Positions 33,594 through 45,240 of a stretch of 64,000 nt of DNA are shown in pieces. Source of the stretch: Cercis canadensis (taxonomy: Eukaryota > Streptophyta > Magnoliopsida > Fabales > Fabaceae); NCBI GenBank assembly GCA_003255065.1, contig QAOA01008077.1, forward strand, positions 95,540 through 159,539. The letters are read 5' to 3'. The translations under genes were made by a program, and so were the position numbers. Within the stretch, counting starts at the first letter, position 1, and every line of letters begins with the position of its first letter. The notes under the pieces were generated by a model. It saw only the letters and a program-made list of their open reading frames with translations, ran no database searches and had not been told where the DNA came from.

Positions 33594-34957
33594 AATACCC
33601 CCAAACTTGAGATTTTGCTCGTCCTCGAGCAAAAACCAGGGACTCTATTCAACTTTTCGAACTCAAGAAAAATGTCTTTGCTCTACTCCTCCATTAGGTC
33701 TCAAAGATACGAAGAAATCAGAATTCCAGAAAACATGCTCAAATCAGAACAGTGATGTACTCTATTATTGAAATCCTTCACAACTAACAAATTCCTTGAG
33801 TGTGTGTGTGTATCCAAGCACATTGACCAAATGAAATATTAATACAGTTATACATGCCTTTACTCATTGATGTTTGACCTCTTAATTTGGATAATACGGA
33901 ACTCCATAGGCTAGTTCATGTCACTCTCCACAAATGTAGGCTTCTTTTTAACATTAAAGATCAAAAGGTCTTTTTCAAGCTTGTAATGTAAGGCTATGGC
34001 TGGGGTATGGTATAAGGTTATCAACATGGCTCAAATCACCCATGACACATCACCTCAGCTAGGATTCTAGAGCACTTCTTTCACTTAGGTTTTCACCCAA
34101 TCTTCTCACTGCTTTTCTTTCTCACTTGTCAACTACCTTGATTATTTTCTCCTTGCTTTCTTTTTCCTCTTGCTCTGTCTTACGTGGTTGGTTTCATCCC
34201 CAACTTTTATTCTTTCTTTTATTTCTTCACGGGGGTGCACCAACCTTTTTCATTCACATTGTGAGTCAAGAGGGCACAATTTTTATTTTTTTTGCATATT
34301 TTTCAAAGTTCAATACTCCACCCATCCTCCCTATGTGTCACTGTGCTTTCAATATTTATCCTAGCATCTGTGTGAATCATGAGTGTAAGGTTAGGGAAAA
34401 TATTGAAGGTTTTGGATTTCTGTATGGGTTGACAAGGAGGGGGCTAAATGTTAGGCTCAAATGGGGTGACTAAGAGAATTCAAAGAATGGTTTGTCTTAA
34501 AAGGCTCAATCGATCCAAACATTGCCTAGATCATTTCCTTAATGTCTCAAAGCCTAGGATTTCGCCTCAAATGGCATTCAAACTAGTTCTAGAGTTCACA
34601 TGAGGTCATGAAGTGTTAAGCATGCATAAATTTACTTTAGAATTCACTAGGGTCATGCATAGGATCAAGTGCTTAAATTGTGTCAAGGAGAAAGTTAATA
34701 AAAGAAGAAAATCACAGGTGAGTAATCATGTAACTTAAGTTTATGCATATTTTCAAAAATTCTGATTCCTACACAAAAGATTTTATCACTGACCCTAGAG
34801 TTTCAAAATTAAACAGATATCATCTAATTACTCATTTCTACAAGTTATGGGAATAGAAAACAATTAGGTACTCAGTAAATAAAACAGTGTTTTTCCACCC
34901 CCAAACTTAGTACATGCATTGTCCTCAATGAATCCCAACAGAAAGAAAAATACTTCC
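33594..34957 (-). other. Athila A 3' untranslated region
   Basis: Polypurine tract at the left edge, then non-coding sequence to the 3' ORF stop. 33828-34957 is duplicated at 26206-27335. Confidence 0.75.
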
Positions 34958-36027
34958 CTAGAAGGCTTCGGACATGCTGTCGGTGTCGCCAGGGTCCTCA
35001 TCGGTGGCACCGTAGTCCTCGTCGAGGCCAGGAGAGTATGGCGGAAGCACCGGTGGTGGTGGGAATGGTGGTATGGCGGAGCCCTGACCAGCAGAGCACT
35101 GGCTATGAAACTCGGCCAGATGAGCATTAAAGCTCATATGGTGCTCGAAGAAGAAGTCGGCGTGCTCCATGAATCTCTATGTCTGATGCATGAAACTGGA
35201 TGATCGGTCCGCATACTGGAGTAGGCAAGACATCTAACGCTCCAGGTGGGCCAAGCTAGACCTGGAGGAACTCGACGGCTGGGTCTTAGGTGGCGGTGTG
35301 GTGGCAGATGGTGGTGTCCGCGGAGGGGCACGCTGGCGTGTCGGTGNAAGGCGACGCCTTTGGTGCTATCGATGAACCGTACAATAGACTGCTGGATTAG
35401 GGATCTGATGTCAATGGATTTCCCGGTGACAATGCAGTAGAGAAGAATAGCCCGGGCCGTGGTGACATCACTGAGGTGACCAGTCGGGATGAGGCGGGCA
35501 CACAAGAAGTGATACCACACCTTGCTGACGGTCTCCAGGGCTGATGCTCGGAAAGACATGGGAGTGTCATCTCGCATCTTCCACTAGGTGTCGGGTTGGC
35601 AGAGTGAGCAGATAATGGTGTCCCAGTCAGGTCCATCACGGATATAGCGGACATATTCGTCGTCCTCAATGACTAGGGGACCGAAGAGAGCATTGATGGA
35701 TCAACTGTCAAATGGCACCCACTTGCCCCTCACGAACACCTTGAATTCCTTGTGGAATTTGGTGTTGGCGTAGAATTTTTTAACCAATGGCACAACGGCG
35801 GTGATAGGATGGTCGACAAAGTGCAACTAGCCGTTGTTGTCGGCGAGCTCCCGGACCCTGTGGTTGAGCGCTCAGGTGAAAATCAACCCTCGCTTGGGCA
35901 CCAAGGCCTTATGGATCACAAAGTCCAAGAATCGAACCTCGGCCTCCTTGTGCACGAACCTCTTCCGGTCATACGTGCCGGACCCGAAAGGGGAGGCGAT
36001 GGCCTTTCGCTTTGCCGGAGGCGCCAT
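34958..36027 (-). pseudogene. Athila 3' ORF (putative plant transposon protein type)
   Basis: Starts at 36027 with MAPPAKRKAIASPFGSG, then RFVHKEAEVRFLDFVIHK. A stop lies in 35880-35860, followed by LVKKFYANTKFHKEFKVFVR and VPFDS. After another stop at about 35586 comes the LETVSKVWYHFLCARLIP ... IDIRSLIQQSI region. The N at 35347 then interrupts a Pro/Ser-rich stretch, and the end is an acidic tail (YGATDEDPGDTDSMSEAF). The middle matches the Pfam-type 'putative plant transposon protein' domain found in the env position of Athila elements (from memory). Function unknown. Confidence 0.7.
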
Positions 36028-37863
36028 GGATGTATATACTGAAAGGTACCTGTAAAAATGAAGAAAGGGAGTGAGCAAGGTACATCTAGGTGTAGTAAAG
36101 CAAGCAGCAAGCCACGATGCAGGAGGGTATGGATGGCATGAACACAGACCCACCAACAAAAGAGAACCAAATAGACGAGTAGGTGTGGCACGTGTGTGTT
36201 GAGTGGTGAAGCAGCAAAGAAAGATTGTGTGTGTTCAGTGCCCACAATCATCACACTGTGTGGAGTTGTATACATGGAACAATGGTGGGGTACAGGCAAC
36301 ATAGCATGGGAGGGGAGGAACATATGCGTGTGTGACAATAATGGCCAAGGAACTAGATGTCTGTGCTTGGTGGTGCACAGTGTATTCAAAACAAATAGCA
36401 ACCCAAGAGGCAATTAGATATACAAAAACTGAGAGGCAGTAGTAATATAGGTGCGATCATGCTAACTGATAGGTGGGGGTATGAACTGAACACACCGCGT
36501 AAGCCCAATGTGCCTAAGGATGGTCCTTAAATATGCTCACAAGGACACAGAATTAAACACACCAAAGATGAAGTTGTGGACTAGGATGCCAGTCTAAATG
36601 AAGAAGACTGGCAACCACACAAAAGCTGGAAAGGGTAACACTAGCAAATGCAAAGGATTGTCTTAGAGGAACAACATCTAAAAGCTGCAAGTGTAGCACT
36701 GGAAAGCATGCAGGTTCATGTAAATGAACTCATGTGGGACTGACAAAACAAGCCAAGAAAGAAACAATTGCTAACAGATACTAATAAAACATGAGCCAAG
36801 AAGCAAAACATATGTTGTAAAGGGAAAACACAAGGAGTATAAACTAAATGGCCCAAAGAAGCAACAGGAGTCAGAATGTCACGCATGCACAGGGGTGATT
36901 CTCATTGAGGCAATATAGCAAACACCTTGTGGGTGGGTAAAAATCTAGAAGAAAAGTACCTCATTCGTACTTGTAAGACCTCCAAAATTGGCCAATTGAC
37001 AGGCAATCAGATGGGCAGGAAATGAATAATAGAGATGAAGAAAATTTACCTTGGGATGGAGAGGAGTGAGAAGTGGCCCGTTGTGCTTGAACCATATCGG
37101 GATGCTTCTAATCGTTGGTGTGTGCGACTGAGTTGGGTCAAACAGGTGTGTGTGTGTGACAGAAGTGCGAAAATGGTGCAGGAATGGAGTGTGGGCAGAA
37201 ATGTGGTGAGGGAGATGGGTTGGGTGAGGAATTGCGAAAGGGAGAGAGATAAGCTTAGGAGAGAAAATGGTGTAGGAGAAAAAAGGGGTGCATGCGTAGG
37301 GGAAGAAAGAAGGGGAGAGGAAAATGAGTTTTGAAAATCAGAAGACCCAAAACGCACCATGTAACCTTTAGTGGAATTAGAATTAAATTTTTTTTTTTTG
37401 AATTAAACTTACCTGGGCACTGCAGCGCCTTTGTCAATATGGCATTACTTGTGGTAAGGCGTTGTGGTGCCCTGGCTTCTGGTGCTTGCGTCCGAGAGTG
37501 GGGCGCTACGGCGTCCTTAAGTGGGCACTGCGGCATCTAAGCTTCTGGTTTCCATGGATTGACAGTCGAGGACAGGGAGCTGGGGTGCCCAAGCTTCTGT
37601 CCTGTGTTGCGAATCGAGTCATTTCAACTGTAATTTCCCAGCTTTTTGACCCCCAAACTTGTTTTCTCACTTGTTTAAACAAAAAAAATTAGAAGAAAAA
37701 GAAGAAAAAATAGGTACTAAAAACACAAAAACAAAAAAATTAAGAAGTAACAAAAAAAAAAACTCTAACTAAGTAAACATAAAATATAGGGTTCAGAAGG
37801 ATGGGTTCCCTCCCAATAAGCGCTTGGTTTATAGTCCTCAGCCTGACTTACTCTTGAAAAGTA
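36028..37863 (-). other. Spacer between integrase and 3' ORF
   Basis: No convincing coding frame on either strand. Contains GT-rich stretches, a T-run at 37387-37400 and, at 37410-37600, a second set of the GC-rich motifs seen in the LTRs. The 3' ORF's promoter or splice acceptor would be here. Confidence 0.55.
37410..37600. repeat. Internal copy of the GC-rich motif cluster
   Basis: Imperfect units GGGCACTGCAGCGCC, GGCGTTGTGGTGCCC, GGGGCGCTACGGCG, GGGCACTGCGGCAT and GGGAGCTGGGGTGCCC at 20-60 bp spacing, the same design as the LTR cluster but outside any LTR. Confidence 0.8.
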
Positions 37864-38931
37864 TTAACCGGGGGTGGTGAGAGTGATGGATGATTTTGGA
37901 GACTCATCCTTGCCAACCATGTAGTGCTTCAAGCGTTGGCTATTGACCTTGAACTTGCGATCTCCACTTTTGACTTCAATAGCTCCATGGGGAAAAACAG
38001 TGTCAACAATGAAGGGGCCCGATCATCGGGACTTCAATTTTCCAGGAAATAACTTAAGACGGGAGTTGAACAAGAGAACTTTTTGACTCCGAATGAAGAC
38101 ATACTTCTGGATGCATTTTTCATGCCATGTCTTGGTTCTTTCTTTATAGAGCTTGGCATTTTCGTATGCATCCTGGCGAAATTCATCAAGCTCATTCAAT
38201 TGAAGTAACCTCTTGTCACCCGTAACTTTTAGATCAAAGTTCAATTTCTTGGTGGCCCAGTATGCTTGATGTTCCACTTCAACCGGTAGGTGACAAGCCT
38301 TCCCAAAAACCAACTGGTATGGTGATGTGCCGATGGGTGTCTTGAATGTTGTCCCGTATGCCCACAATGCATCATCCAGCTTCCTTGCCCAATCTTTCCT
38401 ATTGGCATTGACCGTCTTCTCCAGAATCCACTTCAACTCCCGGTTAGAAATCTCCACTTGACCACTAGTATGTGGGTGATAGGTAGTAGCAATCCGATGT
38501 TTGACTCCATATTTGGTCAGTAGAGCACCAAGGTATTGGTTACAAAAGTGAGTGCCCTCATCACTAATTAGGGCTCTTGGAGTGCCAAACCGAGTGAAGA
38601 TGTTCTTCTTCAAGAAGTTCACCACCACTTTTGAATCATTAGTAGGTGTAGCTATTGTCTCAACCCACTTAGACACGTAATCCACTGCCACCAAAATGTA
38701 TTGATTGTTGTAAGAGGAGGGAAAAGGACCCATGAAGTCAATTCCCCATACATCAAACAACTCCACCTCGAGAATACTGTTTAGTGGCATTTCATGACGA
38801 CGTGAGATGGTGCCTGTTCTTTGGCAACAGTCACAAGCTGAGACGTAGGCATGAGCATCTTTCCATCTCTTATTTAGGAACACATCATCGAATGATAGAG
38901 TCAGAACAGTGTTTGAAGAGGAGTGGCTCAT
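37864..38931 (-). pseudogene. Athila A integrase
   Basis: Open from 38931 to 38023, then one stop and on to TAA at 37864. Motifs: [17 protein letters not shown] (second half of the zinc site), [20 protein letters not shown] (first Asp), [15 protein letters not shown] (second Asp), [16 protein letters not shown] (Glu), then [15 protein letters not shown]. After the stop come SGPFIVDTVFPHGAIEV and a short C-terminal tail. The catalytic D, D, E are all present, but the two zinc-binding His residues are gone because 107 bp present in element B (45089-45195) are deleted here. Confidence 0.9.
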
Positions 38932-40882
38932 CCCAATAGTAATGCTTGGCCATGGAAAGAAATTTCTTCCTTTGATGGTAGCTTTGATCCGGTGGAAGAA
39001 GGTTGATAGCTAGAAAGTTAGCGATGTCACTGAACCATGGTTGAACTGTGAAAGAAAGAGCAAAAAGTTGCTCATCCGGAAAAGAGTCATCAATGGGGAC
39101 TTCAGTATTTCCTATCTCTTTTAGAGTTTCAAGTCAGGAGAGATGATCTGCAACTAGGTTCTCAGTGCCTTTCTTGTCTCTAATTTCTAAGTCAAATTCT
39201 TGTAAGAGAAGAACCCATCGAATCAATCTTGGTTTAGCATCCTTCTTCTCCAACAAGTATTTGATGGCGGAGTGGTCAGTGAAAACTATTACCTTCGAGC
39301 CAATGAGATAAGATCAGAATTTGTCGAAAGCGAAGACAACCGCCAGGAGCTCCTTCTCAGTAGTGGCATAATTCATCTGAGCAGGGTCGAGTGTACGGCT
39401 GACATAGTAAATGGCATGTAGCAACTTGTCCCGTCGTTGACCTAAAACTGCCCCAACTGCATAGTCACTGGCGTCGCACATGAGCTCAAAAGGTAGTGAC
39501 CAATCCGATGCAATGATGATGGGTGCTGAAGTTAACGCCTTTTTCAGGTTTTCAAAGGCTTGAAGACATTCCTTAGTAAACTCAAATGAGACATCCTTCA
39601 AGAGAAGGTTGCACAAGGGTTTAGTGATCTTGGAGAAGTCTTTTATGAACCGTCTATAGAAACCGGCATGTCCCAAGAAACTTCACACACCTTTAACTGA
39701 AGTAGGTGGAGGTAATTTCCCTTTGGCAGTAATTTTCGCCCTATCCACCTCAAGTCCCTGAGCCGAAACCTTATGTCCAAGCACAATTCCCTCTTGGACC
39801 ATGAAATGACACTTCTCCTAGTTTAGGACTAGATTTGTCTCCTCACATCTTTTCAGAACAACAGACAAATGACTGAGACACTTGTCAAAGGTAGATCCAA
39901 AGACGGAGAAGTCATCCATGAAAACCTCAATATAACGCTCAACCATATTTGAGAAAATAGACATCATGCACCTTTGGAAAGTAGCTGGTGCATTGCACAA
40001 TCCAAAAGACATGCGCCTGAATGCGAAAGTCCCAGAGGGACAGGTGAAGGTCGTCTTCTCTTGGTCTTCAGGGGCAATAAAAATCTGATTATACCCAGAT
40101 TAGCCGTCAAGGAAACAATAATAGGCATGACCCGCAAGTAGATCAAGCATCTGAACAATGAACGGAAGGGGAAAATGGTCCTTCCTTATAGCTTTGTTCA
40201 ACTTCCTGTAGTCAATGCATACTCGCCACCCAGTGACTGTCCGTGTAGGAATGAGCTCATTATTCTTATTCTTGACAACCGTCATACCACCCTTCTTAGG
40301 CACTACCTGCACTGGACTCACTCATGCACTGTCAAAGATCGGGTAGATGATACTGGCATCCAGAAGTTTTAGTACTTCTGCTCGCACCACCTCTTTCATA
40401 TTCGGATTCAGCCGACGTTGATGCTCAATAGAAGGTTTAAAGTCATCTTCCATCAAAATCTTGTACATACACAAGGAGGGGCTGATCCTCTTTATGTCTG
40501 AGATGGTCCATCCAATGGCTGCCTGATGCTCCCTTAAGACCCTTAGTAGCTTATCCACCTCTTCCTCCTTTAAGGAAGATGAAATAATGACCAGAATAGT
40601 GGAAGAGTCACCAAGATAAGCATATTTAAGATGCTCAGGTAAAGGCTTGAGTTCTAGCACATGAGGTTTATCTATAGATGGAGGAGGTCGTGAGCCACAT
40701 TTGCCAAGTTCCTCATAGGATCTTCTGATAAACTGAGGAACAGCATTCAGGAAGTTCACACAACTGTTGATTTCTGGATTTTCTTCAGGAGAGATGCCTA
40801 AGAGACAAGCTTCTAATGGTTCTAGAGGGTGACTAGCTCGAAAGACCTCGGTAGCGCAATGGTCAATCATGTCAAGCCGCAT
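38932..40882 (-). pseudogene. Athila A linker, reverse transcriptase and RNase H
   Basis: 40882-40322 is the linker and RT start (LKPLPEHLKYAYLGDSST; IGWTISDIKRISPSLCMYKI). 40321-40100 has CIDYRKLNKAIRKDHFPLPF and YYCFLDG (first Asp). 40012-39818 has LCNAPATFQRCMMSIFS and the intact catalytic VFMDDFSVFG. 39676-39314 is RNase H ([27 protein letters not shown]). In-frame stops at several places (e.g. 40098-40100 and 39816-39818). The remaining part to 38932 is RNase H end and linker, with stops. Confidence 0.9.
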
Positions 40883-40908
40883 ACAACTGTTTACTTCATC
40901 ACACTGCT

Positions 40909-41821
40909 TTAGAGCTTTGAAAACATTGAAGGAAACTTCTTCATCGTTGATTTTAAGTATGAGTTACCCCTTCTGCACATTAATGAGGGCATTCCCTGTA
41001 GCCAAGACAGGACGGCCAAGGATAATGGGTATCTCCTGATCTTCCTCCATATCAAGCACAACGAAATCAGCGGGGAAGATAAACTTGTCCACTTTGATGA
41101 GCACATCTTCTAGGATTCCTCTGAGGTACTTGAGAGATCGATCTGCTAACTGGAGAGTGATGGAGGTCAGCTTTGCTTCTCCCAGTCCAAGTTTCCTGTA
41201 CACATATAAAGGCATTAAATTAATAGATGCATCTAAATCACATAATGCCTTTCCAAAGAAAATATTACTAATAGTGCAAGGAATAGTAAAACTCCCTGGA
41301 TCTTTGAGCTTTGGAGGTAACTTTTTCTGGAGAATGGCACTGCACTCTTCAGTAAGTGCAAATGTTTCATAGTCCTCTAATCTCCTCTTGTTAGTGAGAA
41401 TCTCCTTCATGAACTTCACATAACTTGGCATCTGTGCCAATGCCTCTGCGAAAGGTATGTTGATGTGGAGTTTCTTGAAGACTTCAAGAAATTTAGAGCA
41501 CTGCTTGTCCATGTTCTGCTTCTGAAACCGATGAGGAAACGGCACCCGAGGTTTGTAAGGTGGAGGATTATCAGGGAAGAGAATAGACTTTGATTTTTGC
41601 TCCTCTACTACCTCACCCTTAGGTGTATCTTTTGAAGGTATAGCAGTCACATTGTTGTTTTCTATGGTTGGATCCACTGTTGTATCTTTTCTCTTCAGTT
41701 CTTCAAGTATTTTACCACTTCTCAGAGATATTGCTTTGACTTGCTCTTTGGGATTTCTCTCTGTATTGCTAGGTAGGGAACCTTGGTCTCTGGATGAGAG
41801 TAAATTTGAGATTTGCCCCAT
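40909..41821 (-). pseudogene. Athila A protease region
   Basis: 41821-40964 is open: a basic/acidic linker (RNPKEQVKAISLRSGK is typical of Athila between Gag and protease), then IPCTISNIFFGKALCDLDAS, which in the family reads DLGAS; Gly is Asp here, next to the catalytic Asp. It ends with IPIILGRPVLATGNALI. The Gly change probably inactivates the fold. Confidence 0.85.
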
Positions 41822-43106
41822 CTATACCTCTAAGTTTCTAATAAAAGCTGCTTGATTTTGGAGTGTCGTATCTGTCCTTGTCATAAACTGAGTGGTATTC
41901 ACTGTGAGTTGAGCAAGGGCATCTTCTAAAGAAATCTTAGGCTGTGTAGGAGCTTGCATATGAGGTTGAGATGGTGGCTAAAATCCAGGTGGCTTAACAA
42001 CATTTGGAGAATTTTTCCAGGAGAAATTTGGGTGGTTTCTCCATCCCGGATTGTATGTATTCGAGTACGGATTGCTTGGCCTGTTAGAATTTCCCACAAA
42101 ATGAGCTTATTCCACAGATGGAGGTGCTTCTGATGTCACAATTGGGCAATCCGTACTTGAGTGTTCACCATGACACACTTCACAAGTAGCAACAGTAGAA
42201 TGAATGGCATTAGCTGTAAGAGTGCCCAAGTGCTTTGTAATTGTATCCATTTTTGCAGTAAGAGCAACAAAGGGGTCTACAACATGCAACCCATGGGCCC
42301 TCTTTGTTGGAATCCTTTCAGATAGCCATTGGCGGCCATTATCCGCCATTTGATCAAGCAGCTTACTAGCTTCTTCAGCCGTTTTCTCCATAAGAGAACC
42401 ATTTGCAGCAGCATCAAGTAAGGTTCTAGTGTTTCCATTCAAACCATTGTAGAAGGTTTGAATTTGCATCCACTCCTGTAAGTCGTGATGTGGGCACTTT
42501 CTCATCAAACCCTTGAACCGCTCCCATGCCTCATGCAAAACTTCTGTCTCATGTTGAGCAAAAATGTTGATGTCGTTTCTCATTCTGGCAGTTCTTGCTG
42601 GAGGAAAGAAATGTGTTCAAGAATTGTGCTGTCATTTGGTTCCAAGTGCAAATGGATCATGCTGGAAGGGAGTATAGCCAACTCCGTGCCTTGTCCTTCA
42701 GTGAGAAAGGGAACAGACGTAATCTGAGGGCGTCATCAATAACGCCATTGAACTTGAATGTGTCACAAATTTCCAGAAATCCCGCCAAGTGCACATTTGC
42801 ATCTTCAGTTGCAAAGCCACCAAACTGATTGGCTTGCATCATTTGGATGACACTGGGCTTGATTTCAAAGGAATTTGCCGCAATGGTTGGCCTAGAGATG
42901 CCCGAGATTGGAACAGGTCCTGTTGGAACTCCATAGTTCTTCAATGGTTTTCGGACAACCACTGGTGGTGGTGGATTTTCTCCGGCATTGTCCATAGTAC
43001 TCTGAGTTGGTTGTGACGCGTTTCTCCTTTCCCTTCGATTTCGTCTATAAGTCTTCTCGATTTCAGAATCCAAAGGAATTAGATTTGCTCGCCCCGAACT
43101 TCTCAT
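41822..43106 (-). pseudogene. gag: Athila A gag
   Basis: Starts at 43106 with MRSSGRANLIPLDSEIEK, 108 bp inside the primer site. SVIQMMQANQFGGFATED, AHL-type and RLRLFPFSLKDKARSWLYS motifs mark the Athila capsid. After a frame break (42656-42584) it resumes with HEAWERFKGLMRKCPHH and TFYNGLNGNTRTLLDAAA, then a zinc knuckle CEVCHGEHSSTDC. A stop at 42107 and others follow before the protease part. Confidence 0.9.
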
Positions 43107-43214
43107 GCACTAGGAAGAATTTCCTGAAAAATACACACACCACTTGATTACAAAAATAAATAAAATCTAGACTAATACTAGAATACGTTGGTATTGATAT
43201 TAATAGACGCACAA

Positions 43215-43232
43215 TCCCCAACAACGGCGCCA
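43215..43232 (-). other. Primer-binding site, tRNA-Asp type (Athila A)
   Basis: On minus TGGCGCCGTTGTTGGGGA; the family site is TGGCGCCGTTGCCGGGGA. Two bases differ. It sits six bases inside the 5' LTR. Confidence 0.85.
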
Positions 43233-43238
43233 AAAACT

Positions 43239-44603
43239 TGTTACGTAAAATGTGAACGCAAGTGCACGTGCTGTAATCAAGTAATAAAGAAGTGAGATTA
43301 ATTATCGTCCCACAGAGACTATGGCTATTAAGTACCAAAATTATGCATATTCTAATTTTATCTAGACAATTGATAGGTGAATTTTTGATGATAATTGACT
43401 GTAAAATTGTAAGCAATAAACAATCACTTAGAAAAATGAGTAAGAATATGGTGATAAAATATCTAGGATGTCGATTTCACCGTAGCTAGTCTGGAATTTT
43501 ATCCCTTAATCATTAATCAACAACACTCTTCCAAATTGATAGCCAAGAACCCTAAATCATTCAATTGCCTTTCCCAAGGTCAAACAAATATATTCCTAAA
43601 CTACGAATCCACTATATTCCTATGTGGATTGCGAATAGTTTCTGAATTCAATTTGTTCTATGGTTCTTTTTATTAGCTACATAGATCATAAGGGTATATT
43701 CTCATCCCTTATGAAATCTATGTTCTTAATCCCTATGGTCCTCTATCACAACTAACTTTCCAGTATCATTGTAATCACCTGCTCATCTAAATTGATGGCC
43801 AGTCAAAAAAAAGCATTAATATGGAGATCAAGAAGTCAATTTAAGAAGAAGGTCTTTTGATTAATTCATTAGAAATTACAAACCATCCTAGGCTAGGCTA
43901 CATCTCCACCCTAGATGGTGGAATTAGTTCATGATAATTGCAGAAAATAACATTACACACAGATTAGACATGAATAACAAGAAAGAGATGAAGAATTGAA
44001 CTATAGGATGTGATGATTTGATGCCAAAAGTCTCGATCTTCAAGCCTGAATCCTCTTCTCTTCTTGCCTCCTCTCTAAAAAGTGTGGAACCCTAATTTAG
44101 ACTTTAAGAGTCCTATTTATAGGTCCTAGGAAGTTTAGGAGAAAAAAGAATTAAATTAAAATAGGATTCCTAGTGAAATTAGGAATCTTAGAGGTCAAAT
44201 CACAAGTTGACCGTCGGGGGGCTACAGCCTTGGGTTTGGGCGCTGTAGCGCCCTAAAGTTTGCCTGATGGGCGCTGCGGTGCCCTTCTTTCTGGATTTCA
44301 GTCCCTGTTTGCTGAAGCTAGGGCGCTGCGGCGCCCTTCTTTCTGCTCTCAGTCTGCAGCTTCCTGAACATTGGGTGCTGCGGTGCCTAGTGTAGGGCGC
44401 TGTGGCGCCCTCTTTGTTGAAATCTGGCTAGTTACGCATTGGGCACTGTGGTGCCCTGAGTGGGGGTTGCGGCCCCCAAGTCCTGCCTTCAATTCCAACT
44501 TGCATGATTTTTCTTCTTTCTTGCACCAAATTTTTCCAAAATGGCTTCTAAGTTTCCCAAAACATGAACCTACAAAAATGAGACTTAAATCATGAAAACT
44601 TAT
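43239..44603 (-). repeat. 5' LTR of Athila A, right end truncated
   Basis: Matches 32108-33503. About 90 bp at the outer end, including the GCTTATCA terminus, are missing at the junction with element B. GC-motif cluster 44215-44480; TATA 44113-44121. Confidence 0.9.
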
Positions 44604-44632
44604 ACTAGGTGTCGGGTTGGCAGAGTGAGCAG
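44604..44632. other. 29-bp junction island from the Athila 3' ORF
   Basis: Identical to 35583-35611 in the same orientation, starting ACTAGGTGTCGGG. It sits between the truncated LTR of A and the integrase of B. Confidence 0.9.
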
Positions 44633-45240
44633 AACATTGACCGTCTTCTCCAGAATCCACTTCAACTCCCGGTTAGAAATTTCCACTTGTTCACTAGTCT
44701 GTGGGTGATAGGCAGTGGCAATCCGGTGTTTGACTTCATATTTGGTCAGTATAGCACCAAGGTATTGGTTTTTAAAGTGCGTGCCTTCATCACTAATTAG
44801 TGCTCTGGGAGTGCCAAACCTAGTGAATGTTCTTCTTCAGGAAGTTCACCACCACTTTTGAGTCGTTGGTTGGTGTAGCTATTGCCTCAACCCACTTAGA
44901 CACGTAATCCACTGCCACCAAAATGTATTGGTTGTTGTAAGATGAGGGGAAAGGACCCATGAAGTCAATCCCCTATACATCAAACAACTCCACCTCTAGA
45001 ATGTTATTCAGTGGCATTTCATGACGGCGTGAGATGGTACCCGTTCTTTGGCAACGATCACAGGCCAAGACATAAGCACGTGCATCCTTGAAGATGGTCG
45101 GCCAGTAGAAGCGAGATTGAAGAATCTTGGCAGCAGTTCTAGTTGCACCATGGTGCCCACCGTAAGATGATGCATGGCAATGATGGAGGACGCTGTCCAT
45201 CTCTTCTTCAGGAACACATCATCGAATTATAGATTCAGAA
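44633..45240 (-). pseudogene. Athila B integrase, N-terminal part
   Basis: 45200-44973 keeps the zinc domain lost in A: HHCHASSYGGHHG with the His pair, then YVLACDRCQRTG. A stop before [15 protein letters not shown]; the core continues with stops to 44633 and is cut after the second catalytic Asp region. Confidence 0.88.

Larger units (their letters stand above)
32108..44603 (-). mobile_element. Athila-like Gypsy element A, nearly complete
   Basis: About 12.5 kb on minus. 3' LTR 32108-33593, 3' untranslated region, 3' ORF (36027-34958), spacer, integrase to gag (37864-43106), tRNA-Asp primer site 43215-43232, and 5' LTR from 43239 whose last ~90 bp are missing at 44603. Size, order, primer site, gag wording and a 3' ORF in the env position fit Athila. 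No target duplication can be checked, because the right end is truncated. Lesions include in-frame stops, a changed protease residue and a 107-bp integrase deletion. Confidence 0.92.

Noticed and set aside
35246..35440. Gly/Arg-rich plus-strand frame
   Set aside because: Antisense shadow of the Pro/Ser-rich Athila 3' ORF and crosses an N.
37035..37334. Plus-strand Arg/Glu-rich frame near the spacer of Athila A
   Set aside because: No homology recognised, opposite strand to the element, and no splice or promoter context.
43215..43232. A real tRNA gene at the primer sites
   Set aside because: Only 18 bases match; they are primer-binding sites next to LTRs.
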